Shown here: in pieces, positions 7,206 to 15,400 of the stretch
How the letters are laid out: the number at the start of each line of letters is the position of its first letter
How positions within the stretch are numbered: the stretch's first letter is position 1
Assembly (NCBI GenBank): GCA_902497095.1
Contig: CABVDD010000020.1
Coordinates: 1 to 37,708 of the forward strand
DNA length: 37,708 nucleotides
Reading direction: 5' to 3'
DNA from: an uncultured Faecalicoccus sp.
GTDB taxonomy: Bacteria > Bacillota_I > Bacilli_A > Erysipelotrichales > Erysipelotrichaceae
The notes under the pieces: model-generated
What the model was told of the DNA's origin: nothing
The model's input: the letters and a program-made list of their open reading frames with translations, nothing else
Databases searched by the model: none
Program-made: the position numbers and the translations under genes

Positions 7206-8555
7206 ATGAACAAACTAATGAGAGCTGGAGCTTTAGCTCTGGCAATGGCTACAATGGTTACTGGATGTAGCTCAGGAAGCACGGATTCGGGAGAAAAAGA
7301 AGTGCCTACAAATGATGATGGTCAACGAATCTTGGCTTTTGATGCTTTTGAAGGTGGTAATGGTACAGAATTCCTGGAAGAAGCTGCTGAAGCATTCGAA
7401 GAAGCAAATCCAGATGTTGATGTACAGATTCGATTCAGTAAAGATATCGATCAGGAAATGCAAAAAGACAACGCTTCTGGAAAATACGCTGACTTGGTTT
7501 ACTATAACTTAGGACAGGCTTCCAATTATACAGAATCAATGTTAAATAATGGAAATGTTTTAGATATCAGCGATGTAATGGAAGAAGTTGCTGATGAAAT
7601 CGATACTTCTATTACAGAACCAACTTCTGATTACTTCGGCGATGGAAAAGCTTACTTAGCTCCAATCATGTATACTCCAGCTGGTCTATACTACAACAAA
7701 GCTGAATTATCTGAAGATCAACTTCCTAAGACTTGGGATGAAATGTGGGCTTTAGGTGATCAAATTCATAGTGAAAATTCTGACAAATATTTATTCACAT
7801 ATCCAATTAAAGGTTATTTCGATAATACTGTATTAGGATTGTTGTATCAGGCTGGTGGAGAAGAATACTTCGAAAATGCATTGAAGTATGGTGAAGGAAC
7901 TTGGGATTCTGAACAAGGAAAAGAAGTTCTTGAAACTTTGGCAACATTAGTTGGCCCAGAATATTTGGAAAAAGATACAGTTGCCAATGCCAATGTTGAT
8001 GGTGGTTTCACTAAGAACCAGCAGTCAATGATCGATGGAAAAGCATTGTTTATGCCAAATGGTTCTTGGATCATCAGTGAAATGGCTGAAACTACACCAG
8101 AAGGATTCTCTTGGGGAGTTATGCCTTTACCAGCATTTGAAGAAGGCGGAGACCGTGTTGTTACAACAATGACAGAACAAGTATGGATTCCTGCAGAAGC
8201 TGCTAATGCTGATGATGCAAAAGAATTCATCAAGTTCTTATATTCTGAAGATGCAGCTAAGATTTTCGCATCTCATAACATCGTTTCTCCAAGAAAAGAT
8301 TCTGCAAGTTTGTTAGCGGATGAACAATTAAAAGGATTGTTTGATGTTTATAATCAGGAAGGTGTAAAAGCTGTTTCTGGTACATATGCTGCATATGATG
8401 CTACTGCTGTTCCAGATGTTGATTTCAAGGGTACTATGTATGGACCAATCGAAGAAATCGCTAGCGGTAAAGAAGGCGTATCTGTTGATACTTGGCAAGA
8501 ATCACTGACTGAGCTTTGGACAACTTTACGTGAACATCCATTAGCAAAAGATTAA
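7206..8555 (+). CDS. Sugar ABC transporter substrate-binding lipoprotein
   Basis: A 449-aa family 1 extracellular solute-binding protein (MalE/GltI-like). A signal peptide with lipobox MVTGC gives acylation at C21, so the mature protein is anchored outside the membrane. The body has the type I binding-protein pattern: DVDVQIRFSKD near residue 75, YYNKAELSEDQLPKTWDEMW near residue 160 and MPNGSWIISEM near residue 282. It captures the oligosaccharide and delivers it to the two permeases encoded next. As the first gene of the operon, with a cre site in its promoter, it is probably repressed by favoured sugars. Context (GH112 phosphorylase, GalT) suggests a galactosyl-N-acetylhexosamine ligand; binding specificity is not visible in sequence. 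Confidence 0.92.
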   Translation: MNKLMRAGALALAMATMVTGCSSGSTDSGEKEVPTNDDGQRILAFDAFEGGNGTEFLEEAAEAFEEANPDVDVQIRFSKDIDQEMQKDNASGKYADLVYYNLGQASNYTESMLNNGNVLDISDVMEEVADEIDTSITEPTSDYFGDGKAYLAPIMYTPAGLYYNKAELSEDQLPKTWDEMWALGDQIHSENSDKYLFTYPIKGYFDNTVLGLLYQAGGEEYFENALKYGEGTWDSEQGKEVLETLATLVGPEYLEKDTVANANVDGGFTKNQQSMIDGKALFMPNGSWIISEMAETTPEGFSWGVMPLPAFEEGGDRVVTTMTEQVWIPAEAANADDAKEFIKFLYSEDAAKIFASHNIVSPRKDSASLLADEQLKGLFDVYNQEGVKAVSGTYAAYDATAVPDVDFKGTMYGPIEEIASGKEGVSVDTWQESLTELWTTLREHPLAKD

Positions 8556-8576
8556 GAAACACAGTGATATTTATTA

Positions 8577-8600
8577 AAAGCGGTGATTCTTCACCGCTTT
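8577..8600 (+). terminator. Stem-loop between binding-protein gene and permease genes
   Basis: A perfect 10-bp stem AAAGCGGTGA / TCACCGCTTT with a TTCT loop lies 21 nt after the binding-protein stop. Only a broken T-run (TTTCTT) follows. Such hairpins commonly cause partial termination or protect the upstream mRNA, so more binding protein than permease is made. It is more likely an mRNA processing/attenuation element than a full stop. Confidence 0.6.
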
Positions 8601-8628
8601 CTTACTACATAAGGAGAGGTTGGAGATT

Positions 8629-9510
8629 ATGACAAAAAAGAAATCACAGCGCCGTTTTGTCATCGCTTGTCTAGCGCCAGCTTTGATTTTAGTAACATTG
8701 TTTATCGTAATACCAACGATTCAAGTATTCCGGTATTCATTGTATCAAAAAGCTGGATTTGTCGGTGGTGAGACTTTTATCGGCCTTAAGAACTTCCAAA
8801 CTTTGTTCAATGATAAGATCTTTTTGGAATCCATTCAAAATCAGATTCTTATTATTGTCATCGTAACCATGTTTACGATTGTTTTAGCTATTTTATTTGC
8901 GACGTTATTAACACGTGAAAACTTTAAAGGAAAGAATTTATTCCGTGTAATTTTCTATATTCCAAATATTTTAAATATTGTTATCATTGCCGGTATTTTC
9001 TCTGCTATCTATGCACCAAGCAATGGATTGTTAAACAGCTTTTTATCAACGATTGGCTTAGATAGTTTATGTCGTCAATGGATGGGAGATCCTGAAATTA
9101 TTATTTTCTCGATCATTGGAGCTTTAGTATGGCAAGCCATTGGATATTACATGGTTATGTACATGGCTAGTATGACATCTATTCCAGAAAATTTGTATGA
9201 AGCAGCTTCTTTGGAAGGTGCTGGAAAGTTCAAACAATTTTTCATGATCACATTGCCATTAATTTGGGATAACATTCGTCAAACCTTGACATTCTTCGTT
9301 ATTTCAACGATCAATTTGAGTTTCTTGTTTGTTCAGGTAAACACTGATGGTCAATTTGGTACGCAAGTTATGTTGAATTACATGTACTCTAAAGCCTTCT
9401 CAGGTAACTTAGGATATGGTATGGCTATCGGTGTTATTACTTTTATCCTTGCCTTTGCGATGGCGGGTGCATTGAATAAGGTCACTAAACGTGAACCATT
9501 ACAGTATTAG
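8629..9510 (+). CDS. Sugar ABC transporter permease 1 (MalF type)
   Basis: A 293-aa integral membrane protein with about six membrane segments and the permease EAA loop YEAASLEGAGKFKQF, which docks on the ATPase. A TTG nine bases upstream would add three residues, but AGGAGAGG lies 9 nt before the ATG at 8629 and would abut the TTG, so the ATG is preferred. It forms the heterodimeric channel with the next gene's product, 11 nt downstream. Confidence 0.92.
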   Translation: MTKKKSQRRFVIACLAPALILVTLFIVIPTIQVFRYSLYQKAGFVGGETFIGLKNFQTLFNDKIFLESIQNQILIIVIVTMFTIVLAILFATLLTRENFKGKNLFRVIFYIPNILNIVIIAGIFSAIYAPSNGLLNSFLSTIGLDSLCRQWMGDPEIIIFSIIGALVWQAIGYYMVMYMASMTSIPENLYEAASLEGAGKFKQFFMITLPLIWDNIRQTLTFFVISTINLSFLFVQVNTDGQFGTQVMLNYMYSKAFSGNLGYGMAIGVITFILAFAMAGALNKVTKREPLQY

Positions 9511-9521
9511 GAGGTGTCTAG

Positions 9522-10397
9522 ATGAAAAAGCTTAAGAGTTTATCCCCACATTCCTGGTACAAGATCTTTGTTTATTTCGCAATGATCGTATTTGCGGTTA
9601 CGATCGTAATTCCTATTATTTGGGTTTTCTTGGCAAGTTTAAAAACACAGTTAGAATTAAATGCCGATAACCCATGGGCATTACCAGCTGTACTTCAATG
9701 GTCAAATTATGTTACTGCCTTTGAAAAAGCCAGAATGGGCGATTACTTATTAAACACTGTAATCGTAGTTGCGATGGCTTTAGTCATTTTATTAGTCGTA
9801 GCTTTACCATGCTCCTATGTCTTAGCTCGTTTCAACTTCAAGGGAAAGAAGTTTATGAATCTCTTGTTTATGGCAGGATTATTTATCAACATGAACTATA
9901 TTGTATTACCAATTTATATGATGTTATTTAACTTTGATAACATGTTGGGACTTACAAATTTCTTGATTGATAACAAATTAGTATTAGCTATCGTCTATGC
10001 TTCTACAAGTCTTCCGTTTACTGTTTATTTATTAACAGGTTACTTTAGAACATTGCCAAAAGCATATGAAGAAGCAGCTTTAATTGATGGTTGTGGCTAT
10101 TTTAAAACCATGACAAAGATCATGATTCCTATGGCTAGACCAAGCATCATCACTGTTATTTTGTTCCAATTTTTGGCATATTGGAATGAATATATCGTAG
10201 CGTTTACTTTGTTACAAACAGATCATGCGACATTATCTGTAGGTTTGCGTAATTTGATGCAGGCGCAGCGTTCTGCTGCTCAATATGGTGTAATGTATGC
10301 TGGTTTGGTAATCGCAATGGTTCCTACTTTGATTTTGTATATTATCGTTCAAAAGAAGTTAACACAAGGAATGAGCCTTGGTGGTCTAAAAGACTAA
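9522..10397 (+). CDS. Sugar ABC transporter permease 2 (MalG type)
   Basis: A 291-aa inner-membrane permease with about six membrane segments. The EAA loop is YEEAALIDGCGYFKTMTKI, followed by the typical IMIPMARPSI. It partners with permease 1 for import of the captured sugar. AGGAGG lies 7 nt before the ATG. The small membrane protein gene follows 16 nt later. Confidence 0.92.
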   Translation: MKKLKSLSPHSWYKIFVYFAMIVFAVTIVIPIIWVFLASLKTQLELNADNPWALPAVLQWSNYVTAFEKARMGDYLLNTVIVVAMALVILLVVALPCSYVLARFNFKGKKFMNLLFMAGLFINMNYIVLPIYMMLFNFDNMLGLTNFLIDNKLVLAIVYASTSLPFTVYLLTGYFRTLPKAYEEAALIDGCGYFKTMTKIMIPMARPSIITVILFQFLAYWNEYIVAFTLLQTDHATLSVGLRNLMQAQRSAAQYGVMYAGLVIAMVPTLILYIIVQKKLTQGMSLGGLKD

Positions 10398-10413
10398 TTA
10401 AAGGAGGATGCAT

Positions 10414-10587
10414 ATGCAAGATAATAATATTATTAAAACCATTTTGTCTTTGATTGCATTTGTCATTTGTGTTGGTCTTGTAATCATGGGGCAAAAAACA
10501 ATAGGAATCCCAAATTTGATGATGGAGATTGTCGGGGTTATTGGAATTATGGTCCTGATCTATCTCTACAATCGGAAGTATCAGTAG
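10414..10587 (+). CDS. 57-residue small membrane protein inside the sugar transport operon
   Basis: The protein starts MQDNNIIKTILSLIAF and ends LIYLYNRKYQ. It has two hydrophobic segments (about residues 8-24 and 36-51) separated by a short turn MGQKTIGIPN, and a positively charged end. AAAGGAGGATGCAT directly precedes the ATG, one of the best ribosome binding sites in the window, so it is surely translated. It sits between the second permease and the ATPase, with 16 and 12 nt gaps. From memory it resembles the DUF6903 family of small proteins found beside sugar ABC genes, but I cannot verify this. A role as an accessory subunit or stabiliser of the importer is inferred from position only. 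Confidence 0.82.
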   Translation: MQDNNIIKTILSLIAFVICVGLVIMGQKTIGIPNLMMEIVGVIGIMVLIYLYNRKYQ

Positions 10588-10599
10588 GAGGAAATAAAT

Positions 10600-11691
10600 A
10601 TGGCAGAATTGTCTTTAAGACATATTGATAAAGTTTATGATAACAATGTACAAGCTGTCTTTGATTTTAACCTGGAAATCAAAGATAAAGAATTTATCGT
10701 ATTTGTAGGACCATCTGGATGTGGTAAGTCTACAACACTTCGTATGATTGCAGGATTGGAAGATATTACTGCAGGAGAATTTTATATCGACGGAAAATTA
10801 ATGAACGATGTTGAACCAAAAAATCGTGATATCGCAATGGTATTCCAGTCTTATGCTTTGTATCCGCATATGAGTGTTTATGATAATATGGCATTTGGTT
10901 TGAAATTAAGAAAAACACCAAAGGATGAAATTGATAAACGTGTAAAAGAAGCAGCACGTATCTTGGAAATTACAGATTATTTGGATCGTAAGCCAAAAGC
11001 ACTATCTGGTGGACAAAGACAGCGTGTTGCACTAGGTCGTGCTATTGTACGAAACGCAAAGGTCTTTTTGATGGATGAACCATTGTCCAATCTGGATGCT
11101 AAATTGCGTGTACAGATGCGTAGTGAAATTATTAAATTACATGAACGTATTGGGGCTACATCCATTTATGTTACTCATGATCAAACGGAAGCTATGACAA
11201 TGGCAGATCGTATCGTTGTTATGAAAGCTGGATACATTCAACAAATTGGTACACCAAAAGAAATTTATAACAATCCAGCAAATATGTTTGTAGCAGGATT
11301 CTTAGGCGCTCCAGCTACTAACTTTATTCACGGTACATATTCTAACGGAATCTTTAGTTGTGGAGAACACAAGATCCAAATTCCAGATATGTTCCAGGAT
11401 AAAATGCAAGCATATGAAGGTAAAAAAGTTATCATGGGTATCCGTCCAGAAGATATGCATGCAGAAGGCATTGTAGCACAGACATATCCAAGTGCTCGTT
11501 TCACATTCCATATTGATGTAGCTGAATTATTAGGACACGAATACATCTTGCATGGAACTTATAACGGAGAGCCAATGAGCGCAAAAATCGCCTCTCGTCT
11601 AGAGGCTAAAGGACATGAAGATCTGGATCTAACAATGGATTTAAGTAAGATTCACTTCTTTGATCCGGAAACTGAAAATCGTATCGTATAA
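10600..11691 (+). CDS. Sugar ABC transporter ATPase (MsmX/UgpC type)
   Basis: A 363-aa ATP-binding subunit that powers the importer. Walker A is GPSGCGKST (residues 37-45), the ABC signature is LSGGQRQRVALGRAIV and Walker B is VFLMDEPLSNLDAKLR. A D-loop and H-switch follow (TSIYVTHDQTEAMTMADRI). The last third, from about residue 240, is the MalK-type OB/TOBE regulatory domain. In many Firmicutes one MsmX ATPase serves several importers and lies elsewhere; here a dedicated copy is in the operon. AGGAGG lies 8 nt before the ATG. Confidence 0.95.
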   Translation: MAELSLRHIDKVYDNNVQAVFDFNLEIKDKEFIVFVGPSGCGKSTTLRMIAGLEDITAGEFYIDGKLMNDVEPKNRDIAMVFQSYALYPHMSVYDNMAFGLKLRKTPKDEIDKRVKEAARILEITDYLDRKPKALSGGQRQRVALGRAIVRNAKVFLMDEPLSNLDAKLRVQMRSEIIKLHERIGATSIYVTHDQTEAMTMADRIVVMKAGYIQQIGTPKEIYNNPANMFVAGFLGAPATNFIHGTYSNGIFSCGEHKIQIPDMFQDKMQAYEGKKVIMGIRPEDMHAEGIVAQTYPSARFTFHIDVAELLGHEYILHGTYNGEPMSAKIASRLEAKGHEDLDLTMDLSKIHFFDPETENRIV

Positions 11692-11702
11692 AAGGGATAC
11701 GT

Positions 11703-13187
11703 ATGGAAGCAATTATTGAAACTTTGCTGGATTATGCGATAGAGCAAAATTTGATGGAACCAACCGATCGGATTTATGCGCGTAATCGTATACTGGCCTG
11801 TTTGAAAGAAGAAAATTATATACCATGTGATCAAAGGGTATCCTATCACTATGTGAGCGAATTGCTGCAGCCACTTTGTGATGTTGCGATAAAAAAAGGA
11901 ATTTTAGAAGATACTTTGCGTAATCGCGATGCTTTTGATTCTCAAATCATGAATTGTTTTATGCCTCGTCCTTCGGACATGATTCACATTTTTGAGACTA
12001 AGAAAAATAATTCTCCTATACTAGCAACTGATTATTTCTATCATACCAGTATCGCCAGTAACTATATTCGTAAGGATCGGATTGATAAAAATATATCGTA
12101 TAAGATTGAAACTGAATATGGAGTTATGGATATTACGATCAATTTATCCAAACCAGAAAAAGATCCTAGAGATATCGCAAAAGCATCAAAAAGTGTATCA
12201 ACAAGCTATCCATCGTGTGTGCTTTGTAAAGAATGTGAAGGATATTACGGAAGTTCCAGATGCGATGGTCGCAGCAACCATCGTATCATCCCTTTGAAAT
12301 TAAATGGAGAAGACTGGTTTTTCCAGTATTCTCCATATGTTTACTACAATGAGCACTGCATCGTACTTAAAGGTGAACACGTACCTATGAAAACTTGTAG
12401 GGAAACATTTATTCGTTTGTTAGAATTTGTTGAACAGTTTCCTCATTATTTCTTAGGTTCTAATGCAGATCTTCCTATTGTTGGAGGATCGATTTTATCC
12501 CATGATCATTTTCAGGGAGGAAATTATGATTTTGCGATGGCAAACGCAAAAGTTTATCAAAGTTTTGAATTAACAGATGATGTAAGAGCCGATCGTCTGT
12601 TTTGGCCGCTAAGTGTATTGCGTTTATCATCCATTCATAAAGAGTCATTGATTGATGTTGCAGATAAAATATTGCAACTATGGCGGCAATATGATGATCC
12701 AGATGTTGAAGTATATGCTAAAACAGATGGACAATGGCACAATACGATTACCAGTATTGCGCGTTATCGAAATGATCGATATGAACTGGATCTTGTATTT
12801 AGAAATAATCGCACAAGCAATCAACATCCTATGGGGATCTTTCATCCTCATGAAGAAGTACACCATATCAAAAAGGAAAATATTGGTTTGATCGAAGTGA
12901 TGGGGCTTGCGGTATTGCCGGCTCGTTTAAAGACGGAAATGCAGGCAATGAAAGATTATTTATTAGATGGTACCTGTTCAGATCTTTTAGATTCACATTT
13001 AGAATGCCTGCAGCAGATCCAACATTCTAAAACTTGGAATAAAGAAAATGTTGATAGACAGCTGCAGGAAGAAATTGCCAATGTCTTTGTGGAAGGATTA
13101 AGACATTGTGGCATTTACTCTTTTGATGAACAAGGTGATATTGCGTTTCAAAGATTGATTGACACAATAGAAGGGACATTAATATGA
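11703..13187 (+). CDS. galT: UDP-glucose-hexose-1-phosphate uridylyltransferase, type 2
   Basis: A 494-aa Firmicutes-type (class 2) GalT. It transfers UMP from UDP-glucose to galactose 1-phosphate, giving UDP-galactose and glucose 1-phosphate for glycolysis. The nucleophile motif is HDHFQ at residues 267-271 (SHDHFQGGNYDFAM). A Cys-rich segment (SCVLCKECEGYYG) sits near residue 174. In this operon it uses the galactose 1-phosphate released by the GH112 phosphorylase, so no galactokinase is needed. It begins 11 nt after the ATPase gene and its stop overlaps the phosphorylase start (ATGA), suggesting translational coupling. A GalE epimerase is not in the window. Confidence 0.93.
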   Translation: MEAIIETLLDYAIEQNLMEPTDRIYARNRILACLKEENYIPCDQRVSYHYVSELLQPLCDVAIKKGILEDTLRNRDAFDSQIMNCFMPRPSDMIHIFETKKNNSPILATDYFYHTSIASNYIRKDRIDKNISYKIETEYGVMDITINLSKPEKDPRDIAKASKSVSTSYPSCVLCKECEGYYGSSRCDGRSNHRIIPLKLNGEDWFFQYSPYVYYNEHCIVLKGEHVPMKTCRETFIRLLEFVEQFPHYFLGSNADLPIVGGSILSHDHFQGGNYDFAMANAKVYQSFELTDDVRADRLFWPLSVLRLSSIHKESLIDVADKILQLWRQYDDPDVEVYAKTDGQWHNTITSIARYRNDRYELDLVFRNNRTSNQHPMGIFHPHEEVHHIKKENIGLIEVMGLAVLPARLKTEMQAMKDYLLDGTCSDLLDSHLECLQQIQHSKTWNKENVDRQLQEEIANVFVEGLRHCGIYSFDEQGDIAFQRLIDTIEGTLI

Positions 13188-15328
13188 TTAAACAAGGAAG
13201 AGTGACAGTACCGACAGATATCGATGTGATTGATGATACGATCGATATCATTCATCGCTGGAAAGCGGATGCGATTCGTGATTGTGATGGAACGGATATG
13301 CCAAAAGAACTTCGTTCTATGGATATCAAACAATATGCGACATATTATACCACACGTAAAGATAATGAATGGGCAAAAGCAAATCCAGATGAAATACAAC
13401 AGATGTATCTGATGTCTGATTTTGTAACTGCAAAAGATACAGAATTAAAGATTCAGATCATGAAGCATTTTTATAAAGATCAATTAAAACCGAATACAAT
13501 TGATGATATTCATCGTTGGTGGGAGGTCATTGATCGTACTACTGATACCGTAGTAACAAACTGGGAATATGATGAAAATACTCTAGAAGTCATCATTCAT
13601 GATACGGTACCATATCATGCTTATACTGTAAGTTTTTTAGCTTTTGTGATTTGGGACCCTGTTCATATGTATAACTCTTTGACCAATGATTGGCAGGGAG
13701 AAGAGCATCAGATGACTTTTGATGTTCGTCAACCTAAGACACAAAAGTATGTATTGGATAAATTTAGAAAGTTCTGTCAGGAACGTGATGATGTAAATGT
13801 TGTTCGTTTTACAACATTCTTCCATCAGTTTACTTTACAGTTTGATGAACAAGCCAGAGAAAAATATGTAGACTGGTTTGGATATAGTGCTTCCGTATCA
13901 CCATATATATTAAAACAATTTGAAGAAGAAGTAGGATATCCATTCCGTCCTGAATATATTATCAATAAAGGATTTAATAACTCAACTTTCTGTGTTCCGA
14001 CAAAAGAATATCGCGATTTTATGGATTTCCAACAAAGAGAAGTTTGTAAATTAGCTAAAAAATTTGTTGATATTTGCCATGAATATGGAAAAGAAGCTAT
14101 GATGTTTTTAGGCGATCATTGGATTGGTACGGAACCTTTTGGAAAATATTTTGAATCCATTGGTTTGGATGCTGTTGTTGGATCCGTTGGCTCTGGAACA
14201 ACACTTCGTTTGATTTCGGATATCAAAGGTGTCAAATACACAGAAGGAAGATTTTTACCATATTTCTTCCCAGATACTTTCCATGAAGGCGGAGATCCTT
14301 TAAAAGAAGCCAAAATCAACTGGGTAACTGCACGTCGTGCGATCTTAAGAAGTCCGGTTGATCGTATTGGATATGGGGGCTATTTAAAGTTGGCTTTAAA
14401 ATTTCCTGAATTCATTGACTACATTGAAAAAGTATGTGATGAATTCCGTGAATTGTATTCTCATGTAAATCAACAAGAGCCATATACATTGATGAAAGTT
14501 GGTGTATTAAACAGTTGGGGTGAACTTCGTCGATGGGGAACACATTTGGTACATCATGCGATTTGGTATAAACAAATTTATTCATATACAGGTGTTATGG
14601 AAGCATTGAGTGGTTATCCATTTGATGTTCGATTTATCAGTTTTGAAGAATTACGAAAAGATCCATCTATTTTAGATGATATCGATGTTTTATTAAATGT
14701 TGGTGCAGCTTATACAAGTTTTAGCGGTGGAGAAGAATTTGATGATATTGTGATCTCCGCATTACGTAAATATGTTGATCAAGGTGGTGGCTTTATCGGC
14801 GTCGGAGAACCAACAGCCTGTGCCAAAAATGGAAAATTCTTTACACTCTATGATGTATTAGGTGTCGATAAAGAATTAGGATTTACTATGCACACAGATA
14901 AGTATAATTGGGATACGCATGAGCACTTTATTACTGAGCAATTAGAACATGAAGACTGGGGCGAATGTGTAAACAATGTGTATGCATTGCCAGGAACAAC
15001 TATTCTAAAAGAAAAAGATTTACATGTAAATTTAGCTGTTAACGATTATGGACAGGGACGTTCTGTTTATATTAATGGTCTACCATTCAGTTTTGAAAAT
15101 ACACGACTTTTATATCGTGCTATCTTCTTTGCGGCACATAAGGAAGAAGATATGAAAAAATGGTATAGTGATAACTATAATTTAGATGTTAATGTGTATC
15201 CATCAACAAATAGTTTCTGTGTAGTCAACAATACTTATGAACCACAAAAATCTGTAATCTATAAAGGTGATGGTTCTTCCTTTGAAGTAGAATTAGAAGC
15301 TTGTGGTATTCAATGGTTTGATATGTAA
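13184..15328 (+). CDS. GH112 1,3-beta-galactosyl-N-acetylhexosamine phosphorylase
   Basis: A 714-aa cytoplasmic enzyme of glycoside hydrolase family 112. It uses phosphate to split lacto-N-biose or galacto-N-biose into galactose 1-phosphate and GlcNAc or GalNAc. Family features are the N-terminal GRVTVPTDI...W-K-A-D-A-I-R-D-C-D-G-T, the catalytic acid D311 in MFLGDHWIGTEPFG (D313 in the Bifidobacterium enzyme) and the conserved RFLPYFFPDTFHEGGDP and DRIGYGGYL blocks. The length is usual. Some GH112 members instead phosphorolyse galactosyl-rhamnose; the N-acetylhexosamine call is family-based and supported by the neighbouring sulfatase, not proven. It overlaps galT by 4 bp and is the last gene before a terminator. 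Confidence 0.9.
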   Translation: MIKQGRVTVPTDIDVIDDTIDIIHRWKADAIRDCDGTDMPKELRSMDIKQYATYYTTRKDNEWAKANPDEIQQMYLMSDFVTAKDTELKIQIMKHFYKDQLKPNTIDDIHRWWEVIDRTTDTVVTNWEYDENTLEVIIHDTVPYHAYTVSFLAFVIWDPVHMYNSLTNDWQGEEHQMTFDVRQPKTQKYVLDKFRKFCQERDDVNVVRFTTFFHQFTLQFDEQAREKYVDWFGYSASVSPYILKQFEEEVGYPFRPEYIINKGFNNSTFCVPTKEYRDFMDFQQREVCKLAKKFVDICHEYGKEAMMFLGDHWIGTEPFGKYFESIGLDAVVGSVGSGTTLRLISDIKGVKYTEGRFLPYFFPDTFHEGGDPLKEAKINWVTARRAILRSPVDRIGYGGYLKLALKFPEFIDYIEKVCDEFRELYSHVNQQEPYTLMKVGVLNSWGELRRWGTHLVHHAIWYKQIYSYTGVMEALSGYPFDVRFISFEELRKDPSILDDIDVLLNVGAAYTSFSGGEEFDDIVISALRKYVDQGGGFIGVGEPTACAKNGKFFTLYDVLGVDKELGFTMHTDKYNWDTHEHFITEQLEHEDWGECVNNVYALPGTTILKEKDLHVNLAVNDYGQGRSVYINGLPFSFENTRLLYRAIFFAAHKEEDMKKWYSDNYNLDVNVYPSTNSFCVVNNTYEPQKSVIYKGDGSSFEVELEACGIQWFDM

Positions 15329-15332
15329 TCAT

Positions 15333-15366
15333 TAGGATTCTTCTTTTGAGGAATCCTTTTCATTTT
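15333..15366 (+). terminator. Terminator of the sugar operon
   Basis: AGGATTC (15334-15340) pairs with GAATCCT (15351-15357), extended inward by TTC/GAG to a 10-bp stem with a TTTT loop, and is followed by TTTTCATTTTT. It lies 5 nt after the phosphorylase stop codon. The final Ts double as the start of the next promoter's -35 box. Confidence 0.8.
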
Positions 15367-15394
15367 TGAGAAATTAAAAGAGATTTGATAAACT
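15366..15394 (+). promoter_or_regulatory. Extended -10 promoter of the sulfatase maturase gene, predicted leaderless
   Basis: The -35 is TTGAGA (15366-15371), then a 17-bp spacer and the -10 TAAACT (15389-15394) with an upstream TG (15386-15387). The expected start of transcription, about 7 nt past the -10, falls on the A of the ATG at 15401. No room remains for a normal 5' leader or ribosome binding site. Confidence 0.55.
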
Positions 15395-15400
15395 AAGGAT

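Noticed and set aside
7847..8233. 128-codon minus-strand frame inside the binding-protein gene
   Set aside because: An antisense shadow of the lipoprotein coding sequence without start signals.
8620..8628. TTG start for permease 1
   Set aside because: The ribosome binding site AGGAGAGG directly abuts this TTG, whereas it is properly spaced for the ATG at 8629.
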